This document shows positions 1 through 9,758 of a stretch of DNA of 64,000 bases, piece after piece. Below the pieces are notes generated by a model, which saw nothing but the letters and a program-made list of their open reading frames with translations, did no database searches and was not told where the DNA came from. The DNA is from Elmis aenea (Eukaryota > Arthropoda > Insecta > Coleoptera > Elmidae): assembly GCA_947652605.1 (NCBI GenBank), contig OX393579.1:5642001-5706000 (forward strand). The letters are read 5' to 3'. A program made the position numbers and the translations under genes. Position 1 is the stretch's first letter. Each line of letters begins with the position of its first letter.

Positions 1-9
1 TTGCTCAAG

Positions 10-105
10 CGCTTCAAGTCGCCTGTCAAAGTTAACCTCTGGGGGTGTAGCACTGATTTCTCGCTGCTACCCTTTAGGTTAACTTTTTTAACATGCGATG
101 TGAAG
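10..105. repeat. Imperfect inverted repeat (hairpin)
   Basis: The left arm starts CGCTTCAAGTCGCCTGT and passes through AGTTAACCT and GTAGCA. The right arm, read on the minus strand, starts CGCTTCACATCGCATGT and passes through AGTTAACCT and GTAGCA. The arms are about 45 bases with a short loop. Both strands are open by chance in one frame, which makes it look like an exon, but the dyad symmetry explains that better. It could be the end of a fold-back element cut by the window edge. Confidence 0.55.
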
Positions 106-330
106 CGCCTTATATAGCTAAGACAAAATTTTAATACGTTTTATTTATGTACATTAATTTTAAAACATATCTAAATACTAACTGAAGGTTGCAAGATTGA
201 TGTTGATGTTCCAGGCAACCCTACGGGTGTACGGGTTTATGACAAAGATAAAGTTTTATGATTGAAAGTTTACGAGTTGCTTGTGATTCTTATCAGCGCA
301 ATACTTAACAAAAAAAAGTGTTACACTTAC

Positions 331-930
331 ACTAGGCTGCAACTTTTCTGTCGATGTTTCGGGGGTTTTTTCGATAGAGTTTGATTGGTCAACAGATGCG
401 TTCCTGGAACAGGATGGTTTCATTCCAGGCAGTTCCATCTCTGTTGTAGGCATATTTTTAGCAGGTTTTCTTCCAATATTATCAAAAACACTTTTTAACC
501 AAGATAACATATCTGGTGTAAGCATTTTTTTAATAGATTTTCTTCCGCCAACAGATCCGCTGCTAGAACAGGATGGTTTCATTCCAGGCAGTTCCATCTC
601 TGTTGTAGGCATATTTTTAGCAGGTTTTCTTCCACTTTTATCAGTATCAATTTTTGAACAAGATGGTTCTGATACGTGCAATTGCATATCTGGTGTAGGC
701 ATTTCTTCCAAAGATTTTCTTCCGCCAACAGATTCGCTCCTAGAACAGGATGGCTCCATGCTACATAATTCCATCTCCACCTTAGTCATTTCATCGTCGA
801 CTACTTTAAATGCTTCCACTATTTTCTTATTAGAACGTGCCAACGTTCGTCCTTCGTTAGCAATTTCTTTTATCCTTGTAGTACATTGTTTGATGCTGCT
901 CAAAAATACAGTAAGGCTGAGTGCATCCAT
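331..930 (-). CDS. Candidate first coding exon of an unknown repetitive protein
   Basis: I do not recognise this gene. An ATG at 930 opens 200 codons to a good splice donor (GTAAGT on the minus strand, 330-325). Past the donor the frame runs a further 75 bases into low-quality sequence. Residues 1-50 (MDALSLTVFL...) are helical in character and rich in Lys/Glu. The rest is built from degenerate repeats containing PSCS, GRKS or GRKP, M-TPDM and the block NMPTTEMELPGMKPSCS, which occurs twice almost identically. The repeat spacing in DNA is 159 and 177 bases, both multiples of three, so expansion preserved the frame; that favours real coding. The low-complexity Ser/Pro/Met/Lys composition suggests a disordered protein. 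No later exon could be supported to the left. The upstream in-frame TTG at 966 is not a credible start. The old repeat copy A begins immediately upstream, so the exon could be part of that repeat rather than a host gene. Confidence 0.45.
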
Positions 931-1971
931 AATAACTAAATGAATTACTTTACAAAATTTAAACAAGAATTACGAAAAGTTTTTCAATAAGCGAACTACG
1001 ACTGCTTTGAAAAAACTTTCAACTACGTGGAATATGAAAAGTACAAATATATATAGATTATTTCATCTTATCAAGGGTGCAGCTATAGGTTGACCAAATT
1101 AAAAATTTAATACTGTATCAATCGTACCTTAATATGAGTTCAAGTGTTTACATAATTTTGCACACGGCAAACACCTAAAAGTCACGTACACAGCGATCAA
1201 TAATGCATTTAAAAAAACTTGCAATCGATTAAGATACCTACTTATTAAAAATGTAGCCACGTTTTGGCAACATTTATTTTGATGGTTGCGTAAAGTGTTA
1301 ATCGAAATTTAAAATACAGATATTCCAGTTATTAAGATGTAACTGGTTTTGTTTAGAAAGAGATCAAAACAAAGTAATACCTGGTGTGGCCACCAAATTT
1401 ATTTTTGTAATTGTATAAAATTAGAGAGAGGTTAATAAAATCACTTTGTACACATTTGAAGTATTTTATACTCCAAAGAAATTATAAACGATTTTGAAAA
1501 ATCGTATTTTTCGGTTTTTCCCAATTTTTTGATATATTTTTAATTTTTCTTCTGATTATTAGTTCTCGATAGAGCCTCTAAAAGTATTCTAGAAAGTACG
1601 TGCAAATACTTAATTTTTCAAATAATAACTAATATACAGGTACAGGGTATTTAATTTAAAACGACAACCCTAAATTACATGAAAACAGTGATAGATAAAA
1701 AAATTCTGTTTATGTAGGATTGTAGTCTATGTTAGGGTCTATAATAAACACTCATAACTTTTTTTTGGTTATATTTAAAATACGAAATTATTTAAAATAT
1801 TCAAAATTTTGAAATAATTTCTCGAAAACTGCTCCAACAATTTTTTTCAAATTTTAGTATGTTAAAGAGTTTTTTTTTTCTTAGTAAAATGCCGTTTGTC
1901 TCAACTCTCTTGAATGGTGTGAAAAAAGTTATGATTTTTTTAAGAACGCTGTAGTTGTTCATATTCATAAA

Positions 1972-3449
1972 TCTGTGGTCAGCGGGAAAAAGCACTTAGA
2001 TCAAAAAGTGCAATTTTTGAGGAGCAATGTTTTTTTATTTTACTGATTATCATGTGAGTTTTAATTTTACTTGTATGGTATATCTTACCTAACATTAAGT
2101 ATTAAATTATCACAATATATCAACATGATGAAATTATTTAATAAACAGTAAATACTTGACTTAAGCTGGCATGAAATAAGAATTACTTAAGTGTTTTTTC
2201 ACAAATGTAAACAAATGGATATATCCAGTTTAACTCGTTCATTCTTAAAAAATATATTTTTTATGTAGAATTTTAAAAAATTAATTGAGGGAAACATAAA
2301 TGCTCATTTTTCAATAACTTTTATTCTCTTTTGATTACACAAAATTTCATTGCAATGGAAATATATTATTAATAAAAATACGTTAAATGGAACTGAAATT
2401 ATAAACAGGAAACACATGTTGAAATTGCAAAAAAACAGTAAAGTGCCCTAATATGGAATAGTTACTTATTATGGAATACATCAGTTTTATGACAATGAAT
2501 AAGCGATATCTGTTGAAAAGTATATGTACCTGTTTATACATTGATCACACATTCCCAAATGTAAAATAGTTAAAAAATATTCACTAGATTACATAACAGT
2601 TTCAAATATATTTTTGACGTGCTACTGAGTTTTTAGGCTAAATTTTTCAGTGCAAATTATTATATGGTAGGATAAATGATATAAAATATTTTATTGCATG
2701 TTTATTTAGCATTATTTAGCATATACATATTTCAATTAAATAAACCAAAATTTTTATTGCGCTTATTTCATGTTTTACATACACCGATTTTTGAAAAGTC
2801 ACATTGACTCCTAATATGGAATACCATACAGGTGCCTTATAATGACTATGATTATGGTCACAGGAATATGGGTTCAGTGTCAAAAGTGTCAGAAATGGGC
2901 ACACGAAAAATGTGAAAAATACCCAAGAAAACAATTCTATTGTCCTACCTGTAACAAATAAATAAATTATCAACATTAGTTCGAATGACACTGGAATTAT
3001 AATTTAATTTACATAAATAACAGAGTTTTGGTTGGGTTTAAGTAATAATGGAAATCAGAAAGAAATAAAAGATTAATCTATGAGCAGTTGTTTATTTTAA
3101 TGTATATTTCCTATATAATTCTATATTCCATATTAAGAACCCCTAGTATTCCATATTAGGTTCCCCGGGAGCTTAATATGGAATAGAAGTAACATAAAAA
3201 AAATAGCTATATAAGAAATATCTGCCGTAATATCGTACCAGAATTCGAGTAATGTGTTGCTTATTCAATACAAATTCCTTACAAATTTTTTTGCAAAATT
3301 TTGTTGACTAGTGAATATTATTGCCGAAAACAAAAAAGTATTCCATATTAGGGCTCTACTTATAAGAACATAATAATATGAATGGTATAAGGTTAATAAT
3401 AAAAAAATTGCACTTTTTGACTTAAGTGCTTTTTCTCGCCGACCACAGA
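1972..3449 (+). mobile_element. Pogo/jerky-like DNA transposon, internally deleted
   Basis: The terminal inverted repeats are about 45 bp. The left end reads TCTGTGGTCAGCGGGAAAAA and the right end, on the minus strand, TCTGTGGTCGGCGAGAAAAA; both continue into AGCACTTA and AAAAAGTGCAATTTTT. Repeat copy C near 11700-11730 gives the empty site: removing the element from copy A restores a continuous match. A clear target duplication is not visible. The motif TAATATGGAATA and its complement occur many times inside, close to both ends. The only recognisable coding is a C-terminal zinc finger at 2815-2961, so most of the transposase is gone. Confidence 0.65.
2815..2961 (+). pseudogene. C-terminal PHD-type zinc finger of a pogo/jerky-like transposase
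   Basis: A short open frame ends in a cysteine-rich module: CQKCQKW, then HEKC, then FYCPTC and a stop three codons later. The pattern W-V-x-C-x2-C-x2-W-x2-x-C ... C-x2-C at the protein terminus is what insect DDE transposases of the pogo/jerky group often carry after the catalytic core. No catalytic core is visible upstream in any frame. It lies between the inverted repeats of the 1972-3449 element and reads in the plus direction. I take it as a surviving 3' exon of a dead transposase. Confidence 0.55.
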
Positions 3450-3686
3450 CATTCGCATGAAACGTCATTTTGACAGACGTCATTTACGTCATGTTGCAGA
3501 TGTCATTAACAAAAATGAGGTTAGGCAAAATGCCTGGAGCGGCATTTTAAACTTTTTATACCCACTAATACACAACAGTGGCGCACCCAGGGGGGGGGGG
3601 GGCAAGGGGCCCTGCCCCCCCCCAAACAGGCTAGAAAATTTTTGCCTAAAAATTTCAAGTGAGTATTCCTAAAAAACAGTTCTAGA

Positions 3687-4030
3687 CAGAGGCGTAGCAA
3701 TGAATTCAGCTCCCTGGAGCAAGTAAGGTCGGTGCGCCCCCTTGTTTCTCGGAAGAGTCTGACGAAATTTCTTCTGAACGTTCAGTTTAAAAAAATGTAT
3801 CCATGTTTAGTTTTCACACAAAAACAACTTTAAAATGATTTTTTTTCTCGCTTTTTCATTGGCAAATCGGTCAATGAGTTTATCCAGTTCAAGTTGACAA
3901 GCTATTGTTTTTTCAATTGATATAGTGGACAAAGCGCTAAGACGGTGTTGTGACATGCTGCTTCTTAAATAGGTTTTGATTAATTTTAGTTTTGAAATAT
4001 CACATTACAATTTTAGTTATTTATATTTAC
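3687..4030 (-). mobile_element. Nested fragment of a second hAT element
   Basis: CAGAGGCGTAGCAATG at 3687 resembles a hAT terminal repeat. It lies at the 3' side of a minus-strand coding remnant (3807-4001) that is a hAT C-terminal domain. No partner terminus or 8-bp duplication is found. Another hAT-like terminus, CAGGGGCGGATCCAG, begins at 4031, immediately beyond. The segment is therefore a truncated insertion or a recombination product inside the larger hAT. Confidence 0.5.
3807..4001 (-). pseudogene. hAT transposase C-terminal dimerisation segment (fragment)
   Basis: This open frame of 64 codons plus stop has no ATG of its own at the left edge. It contains LKLIKTYLRSSMSQHRLSAL, the conserved end of the hAT dimerisation domain as seen in ZMYM1-like insect hAT transposases, followed by a Lys/Glu-rich tail and a TAA stop. 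The conserved preceding block (the LP-T-A-x-x-ERxFS region) is missing. It lies antisense to the surrounding hAT element and differs in sequence from the copy at 5244-5747, so it belongs to another hAT family member. Confidence 0.6.
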
Positions 4031-5243
4031 CAGGGGCGGATCCAGCGGGGAACGATCGCCCCCCCCTTGGGAACTTTTTTTATGTAAGCTTATTTCTTAT
4101 TAATGCGGAATCAAGAAAAAAATTCCACAAGTTATAACTGTAAAAGTGATTGAGATAAATGTATTTTACTTCTTCGACCATGGGACACTTTGTGTTAAAA
4201 TTTTATTACGGTCTGGTCAGTTTCGTCCCTCGGCGGGGTTACCATACAAAGCGTGTAGCAATAAAAAATGTGTTTCTGTTTTGGTTCATCTTTTTCTAAA
4301 TTGTGAGAAAAAGGTCATTGTTGTTTAGTACAGTGGACGAATTTTAGTAAATCAGTGAATCAGTGTAATCATAATCAGTTAATAAGAGTTAAAATTTCTA
4401 ACGAAAGAGGAAAGAAATTTAAAAAGTAAGTGTATATAATTAAATACTATTTTACTGTTAGCGTTACGATTTTTTTTCTTTTAAATAATAATTGCTTCTA
4501 CAGTAAAAGATATTTATCTTTTGTATTTGCGGGCATATATATTTATATTTTAATATTATTTCGTCCTAACAAAACCGCCAAAATTTTGTTATTTACGTGT
4601 ACAAATTGATTAGTGGTTGAATGTTTCACTAAAATTAAACTTTATTTTTTAAACAGGCATAGTTTTATGTATTTAGTTTAAATTAAACACTTCTGATTTT
4701 TGAGAGCAGTCGATATTTATTGTATCATTTTAAAGTCATTTTAAATTATTTTTGATCATGTCAATTAACTTAAACACTAAACAACCTGTTACAAAATAAG
4801 CAGTTCATCATTTATTAAGTGAAAACCATTTATAAAGTGTATGATCTAGGATAAAATGTTGCATCTTCCCTATAAATATGAATAGTCAACTACGACGCTG
4901 AGCGATGATATGAATTTCTTTATATAATTGTTTGTTTTTTTAATTAAAAACGTCATTAGGTCAAAACTATTTATATGCTGCATGATGTAACATCTACCCT
5001 AAAATTATTAATACTCGACCCTCACCAAGGGGACTATACTTTTTTTTAAGGTATATCTTTTTTTGAGCAAGTTACAGATGACTATTTTTTTTAAATGTAA
5101 TTTTTAATGTTACCAACTTATTCGATTCCATTAACCCTTATGACAAAAACCGAAATTCATAAAGTTGTTCAATGTTCAATGACCGGACATACAGAATTTT
5201 TATAAAAATGTATGCTATATGTTTTGTATATTTTTGTAAATAG

Positions 5244-5747
5244 AATGACAGATTGGTCAAATCATTCAGTTTTAAATATCAAATAGAAGATTTTCACCAG
5301 TTGTGTAAATTTTATGACCGGGATTTACCTTGTACAAATCCAGCAATTTTGAACGCCGAATTCAAGTTGTGGTATAAAAAATTTGAAAAACCGTTTGCAA
5401 CAAATTCATGCAAAAATGCTATTGATGCAATTTCGAAGTGCGACAAAATGATATATCCAAACATATATAACTTATTAAAAATATTTGCAACGCTGCTGGT
5501 AACAACATCCGTCAGTGAGAGGTCATTTTCAACCTTGCGCCTTTTAAAAACCTATTTAAGAGCAACGATGACACAATCACGATTAAATGGACTAGCTTTG
5601 CTATATATACATAGAGATATTACTGTAACCACAGCTGAAATTATTCAAGAGCTTTGTAAAAAAAAAGAAAAATTGATTTTATTCTTTAAATACATTTTTA
5701 TGAGTTTTATAAATTTTATTGAATTTGCAAAAAAAAAATCCGTTTAA
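5244..5747 (+). pseudogene. hAT transposase C-terminal exon
   Basis: A single open frame runs to a TAA stop close to the element's right terminus. There is no ATG at its beginning; the sequence TTTTTGTAAATAG just before it fits a splice acceptor, so it is best read as the last exon. The central part holds TTSVSERSFSTLRLLKTYLR followed by MTQSRLNGLALLYIH, the hallmark of the hAT C-terminal dimerisation domain (ZMYM1-like group). Upstream, 4031-5240 is AT-rich with many stops and no recognisable transposase core or zinc finger. The enzyme is therefore incomplete, although this exon is unbroken. Confidence 0.7.
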
Positions 5748-6770
5748 CCCGGCCCCCCCCAAGATTAAATCCTGGGTGCGCCACTGATACACAAACACAC
5801 ATACGCACATAAATACAATATTAATGGCGAGTCATTTGGTGGCCACCAGTTTATTATTCTCATAGTGGCCCGAATTAAGTGATGCACCCTGTACATGCAT
5901 ATTTGTATAAATGATGATACGAATAAATTTTTCTCTACTCATGTATATGAAAGTTGTCATTTTCTCATGAATGAAAGTTTTACTTTCGTCTCTTGTGGCG
6001 AAAATAATATCAATGTCAAAATCAAATTGTAAAACTTACGATTTTTCTTAGCTTAAACTTATAAGAAACTAAAATTGCGTTAATATTCTAATCAAATAAT
6101 TTAATTTTAATGTAGCATTTTATATAAAAGCCTAAGAATAGTACAAAAATTAATATTAAATATATTTCGTTTGCAGGTTATAATTTTATTTATGTCAATG
6201 TCCGTGTGGTAGTGTTGCTACGGAAATGAAATGATTAATTAATACTTTATACATAAACATTGTCATTTAGTTCGTTTACATAAACTTTCGTTCTATAATA
6301 ATTTTAATTTCGTAGAAAAAATAGCATTTGCGACTCAAGATGAAATCAACTTTCATAACTTGTTGTAAAGTATACTATTACAACATCTTTTTGCATATGT
6401 GCAGTCCATTGTTCAAAGTTGTCGATATTCGACGATACAGCTGAGTTAACCTGACTTTGTATCATGAGGAATATTTAACTTTGACTGAACTATTTCACGA
6501 AATTCAAACAAAAATTATGAAAATGATTTCAATAAGCGAACTACGAATGTTCTTCAAGAAAACTTTCAATTTCGTGGAATATGAAAAGTACAAATATATA
6601 TAATTTTATCTTATCAAATGGGTGCAGCTATAGGTTGGCCAAATTAAAAATTTAATCCTTAATCAATCGTATTTTAACACGAGTTCAAGTGTTTACATTA
6701 AACGGCAAATACCTAAAAGTCACGTACACAGCGATCAATCATTCATTTTAAACAACTTGCAATCCATTAA

Positions 6771-7592
6771 CCCTTAAATGCATAGTGTTGCCGATTAGCA
6801 ACATATATTATTATATTATGTAAAAACCATAAAAAATATTTTGTCACAAATCTACTTTTTGTTGATGATTTACAACACTTCTTGTAATGCATATGTTAAG
6901 AAACAATTTCATAAAGGGCGATAGTTTTTGAAAATTTATCATCAAAACATAACCCTAGTTTTTAGTTTTTTTATAATTTTTAAGATTTAGAATTTTTGTT
7001 TTTAAATTAAAGAATATTTTAACATAGAAAAAAGTTTCTAACAGATCAAAGTTAAGTTTATCGAATTATAATGCAATATTGTACCTCCGTTCATAGCAGT
7101 AGTATAAAAATTGTGTTGCCAATTAGCACCATTTTGCATTTTTTACAAATTTGGTTTTGTATAATTTTCTGGTTATTTACATAAAAAACCATTTTATCGT
7201 GACATGTAATTACAAAATAAAATAGAATTAACCATAAATTGTGAAAAATGTGGTGCGGCTCTATGTTATAACAAAATAATTTGCACCTAAAATAAAAGTT
7301 CCGTTTTGCACATTGTTGCACTTCGGCAACATACTTTGTTTATCGTTTTGCACAAATGTTACTCTTCGGTAACATATTTTATTTATTGTTTTGTACAAAG
7401 TTGCCCATCAACAACACTTTTTATTCATCGTTGTGCACAAATGTTGCTCTTCGGCAACAATTTTTGTTTTTCAATTAAAACAGTTAAAAAATTGTGAATG
7501 ATTTTTTTAACTATTTTTCCCACATTGTCTACAATAAAATATACCTAAAATTTTATATAAATCTAATTTTTAAAAATTCATGCATTTAAGGG
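6771..7592. mobile_element. piggyBac-like non-autonomous element (TTAA insertion)
   Basis: The element starts CCCTTAAATGCAT and ends ATGCATTTAAGGG. It is flanked by TTAA at 6767-6770 and 7593-7596, and copies A and C show the unoccupied TTAA site. CCC...GGG ends with TTAA duplication are diagnostic of piggyBac-type transposition. The interior carries about four degenerate repeats of roughly 45-50 bp containing GTTGC..TTCGGCAACA (7300-7470) and further GTTGCC..TTAGCA motifs near the left end. A minus-strand stretch near 7250-7310 with Cys and His residues faintly recalls the piggyBac C-terminal cysteine-rich region, but that is too weak to call. Confidence 0.82.
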
Positions 7593-7964
7593 TTAAGATA
7601 AAAAATACTCGTTAAAAATGTGGCCACGTTTTGGCAAAATTTGTTGCATGTTTGCCTAGAGTGTTAATCGGACCTTAAAATACAGATATATTTCAGTTAT
7701 TAAGATGTGAATGGTTTTGTTTGGTAAAAAAAAAGATCAAAACAAAGAAATATCTCGTGTACCCACCAAATTTATTTTAAATTAAAGGGAGATGAATAAA
7801 ACGGCTTTTTACACATTTAAAATGTTTTGTACTCCAAAGAAGTTATACCAACCTATACGATTTTAAAAAACCATATGTTCCGGTTTTTCTCAATTTTCAC
7901 GGATTCCATTTGAGAAATTAAAATTTCTCTTCGGATTATTAATGAGCACCGAATTTAGCAACAT

Positions 7965-7987
7965 GTGCGCGCGCGCGTGCGTGTGCG
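7965..7987. repeat. GC/GT microsatellite
   Basis: A short run of GC followed by GT dinucleotides (TGTGCGCGCGCGCGTGCGTG). A similar GC/GT run occurs at about 10535-10552 in repeat copy C. Confidence 0.8.
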
Positions 7988-7999
7988 TTAATATCTCAA

Positions 8000-8450
8000 C
8001 GTTTACAAAATGACTTATGAAAAAAAATCGTTTTTGTTCTTGGCATGCAAAATTCTTTCACGTTTGCTTTAGAGTGTTTTTGTAAATAAAGAACACTTTT
8101 CACTATAATTTTATTTATAAAACACAATACTGAACAATTACAATGTTATAAAGAATATACATGATATGATATAAATCAAATATTACACAGTAATAAACAT
8201 CTAACCTAAAAGCTAAAAACATGTAAAGATTAGTAATCTACAGAAAAAATATAAAACACTCAATAAACAACACAATTTTGAAATAACAACAAAAATTAAT
8301 ACAAATTTAAAGTACCTATCTACTTATTTTACTGTTTATCTCATATAAAAAAAACTGCTTTTCTTCTTTACATTAACAACTCTAAAATATGTATAAGAGT
8401 AGCTCCACTTATTAGAGCTTTTTCTTCTCTTTGAAGCAAAAACCATTTAT
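8000..8450. other. AT-rich spacer, nothing recognised
   Basis: Low-complexity AT-rich DNA with stops in all frames. I see no element ends or coding similarity. Confidence 0.6.
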
Positions 8451-8451
8451 A

Positions 8452-9080
8452 CAGGGTGACAATACTTTACATGTGTTGTATGTTATTATAAGAATTCCAT
8501 AGTCGGTTAAATCATTACAGTTGAGCAGAATTTCAATACGAATTTAATACCAATTAACATTTGACCTATACCTTCAACTTTTTTTAAAAATTTTTGGAAA
8601 AACTAACAATGGACAATTCTTTCAATGGTAAATAATTCCTAGCCAACTATGTTAAATCAAAATGTTAAATGATTCCTGTAGATGTTTTTACGGTAACAGG
8701 ACAATTACCCCCTGTGAGCTATTCCACGTAGATAGATAGATTATGCATTATTTGCAACTTTAACACTTTACATTACGACCATAATAATTTACCGATATTT
8801 CAAGTTAGTCGTTGTTTTTTTCTGCACGGGGGGTTAATTGTCTGGGGGATTTTTTACACGGGGGGTTATTTGTCCGGGGGTTATTTGTACGGGGGGTTAT
8901 TGTCCAGGGGTTATTGTCCGGGGGGTGATTGTCCAGGGGGTGATTGTCCTAGAACCGTTTTTACGTAGATTTAGATAAAAATATCTAAAAAGTCATGGCA
9001 AAAATGGTTTTCGAGATATAAGCCAAACTTGACTTTTTTTATGGCAACCATACTAGGTTATGGGTGCGGTATAATATTAT
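8452..9080. mobile_element. Possible mariner-type MITE remnant
   Basis: TACAGGGTGACAATAC at about 8453 looks like a mariner-type left end. The downstream text TCGAGATATAAGCCAAACTTGAC...ATGGCAACCATACTAGG (about 9012-9056) resembles internal sequence of the mariner palindrome at 16389-17601. A small G-rich element (8691-8957) is inserted in it. No right terminus was found. Confidence 0.35.
8691..8957. mobile_element. Small TIR element with G-rich tandem subrepeats
   Basis: The left end is CGGTAACAGGACAATTACCC and the right end, on the minus strand, CGGTTCTAGGACAATCACCC. Both are flanked by TTTTTA (8685-8690 and 8958-8963). The right half is a degenerate tandem array of about 16-21 bp units of the type GGGGGTTATTGTCC, that is, iterated copies of the terminal sequence itself. 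There is no coding capacity. The superfamily is not determined; the 6-bp duplication is also consistent with a longer imperfect one. Confidence 0.6.
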
Positions 9081-9440
9081 TGTATTTATCAAGTTCAATC
9101 TAAGTGATAGTTAAAAAAAACATTACATATTAAGCTAAGTGTAGTACTTAGTTAAACACAAAAAATTATAACTAAAATAAGTGAAGATATTTTTTAAATT
9201 TCATAATAATTTATGATTTTTTACTTACTGCTATACTATATTAGGTAAATGATTAATACATGTAGAGAATAAATCAGTAGCAAGAAGAAAAATTGAATTT
9301 ACTATACAAAAAAAAAGCGCTTGACAAGTTAGTAACTCTTAATAATAAATACACTAGGTAGAGGTACTATTTAAGATGTATGAATGCGGAATTCGGTATT
9401 GGTATTAAATTCAACATTTGCCGACGTATTTTCGTCGTAC

Positions 9441-9632
9441 CTACTGTTCTTTTTCTTTTGCGTAATCGTTTATACGCTTGTAGTCATCACATCCGGACAA
9501 TTTCATACCCTCCGATATGTAAAAGTTAAATGAATCTGTATTTCGTTTTGACTGTAAAATTTTTTCTACAGAATCCAACAATGCTTTTAATTGTAGTAAC
9601 AACTTTTTGAAGTGATATCTATGTTTTATCTA
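9441..9632 (-). CDS. Unidentified open segment, possible exon or gene relic
   Basis: This minus-strand frame of 63 codons ends in TAG. It reads as convincing protein: basic and Leu-rich (KHRYHFKKLLLQLKALL), then DSVEKILQSKRNTDS, then EGMKLSGCDDYKRINDY and a charged tail. There is no start codon at its beginning. A second open stretch, MVEFSSEILEIIDKT, lies just upstream in another frame (to about 9665), so the pair may be a frameshifted relic of one protein. I do not recognise the family. It sits close to a hAT-like terminus (ends 9751), and could belong to that element. Confidence 0.3.
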
Positions 9633-9689
9633 TGATTTCTAATATTTCGCTCGAAAATTCTACCATAAGAACAGTTTCCAGCGAGTTTG

Positions 9690-9751
9690 CCGCCCAAAAG
9701 GCTGGCGTCCCGGGGCATAGCCCATTTAGCCCTGAGGTTACGGTGGCCCTG
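9690..9751 (-). mobile_element. GC-rich hAT-like terminus, partner not found
   Basis: On the minus strand this reads CAGGGCCACCGTAACCTCAG, a typical hAT-style terminal sequence, in a GC-rich block that stands out from its AT-rich surroundings. It abuts the start of repeat copy C. No opposite terminus or 8-bp duplication was found within the window. Confidence 0.35.
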
Positions 9752-9758
9752 CTTTCTG

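Larger units (their letters stand above)
3576..5786 (+). mobile_element. hAT DNA transposon with perfect 8-bp target duplication
   Basis: The ends are CAGTGGCGCACCCAGG and its complement CCTGGGTGCGCCACTG. The 8 bp on both sides are ATACACAA (3568-3575 and 5787-5794). Repeat copy C (about 11825-11845) shows the uninterrupted site with a single ATACACAA, confirming the insertion. Just inside the ends lie long G and C runs. The element is 2.2 kb, shorter than a full hAT with a complete transposase. The recognisable transposase part is the C-terminal exon at 5244-5747. A fragment of a second hAT lies inside (3687-4030) in the opposite orientation. Confidence 0.88.
945..5890. repeat. Old dispersed repeat, copy A (interrupted by two transposons)
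   Basis: Blocks 945-1971, 3450-3575 and 5795-5890 align in order with copies B and C. Shared landmarks are TCAATAAGCGAACTACGA, CACGTACACAGCGATCAAT, TGGCCACCAAATTTATTTTT and AAGAACGCTGT. A pogo-like element (1972-3449) and a hAT element (3576-5786) have been inserted into it. The right end reads GCACCCTGTACATG, like a mariner terminus, and an AGGGTGCAG motif stands near 1074, so part of the repeat may itself be an old mariner-type element. There is no credible gene inside beyond the transposon remnants listed separately. Confidence 0.7.
6393..7995. repeat. Old dispersed repeat, copy B (interrupted by a piggyBac-like element)
   Basis: It aligns with copy C from GCATATGTGCAGTCCATTG onward and with copy A from the TCAATAAGCGAACTACGA block. 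It ends near a GC/GT microsatellite (about 7965-7987), also present at the equivalent point of copy C. Removing 6771-7592 plus one TTAA restores continuity with copies A and C. No conserved coding frame is shared by the three copies. Confidence 0.7.

Noticed and set aside
1..115. Open minus-strand frame that could be the second exon of the 331-930 gene
   Set aside because: The reading phase does not fit any donor at the end of the first exon, and the segment is an inverted repeat that is open on both strands.
5253..5255. TTG as the start of the hAT protein
   Set aside because: A splice acceptor just upstream explains the open frame better; it is a last exon.
7091..7321. piggyBac transposase cysteine-rich domain on the minus strand
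   Set aside because: Only a loose Cys/His resemblance, with a TTG start and no flanking transposase motifs.
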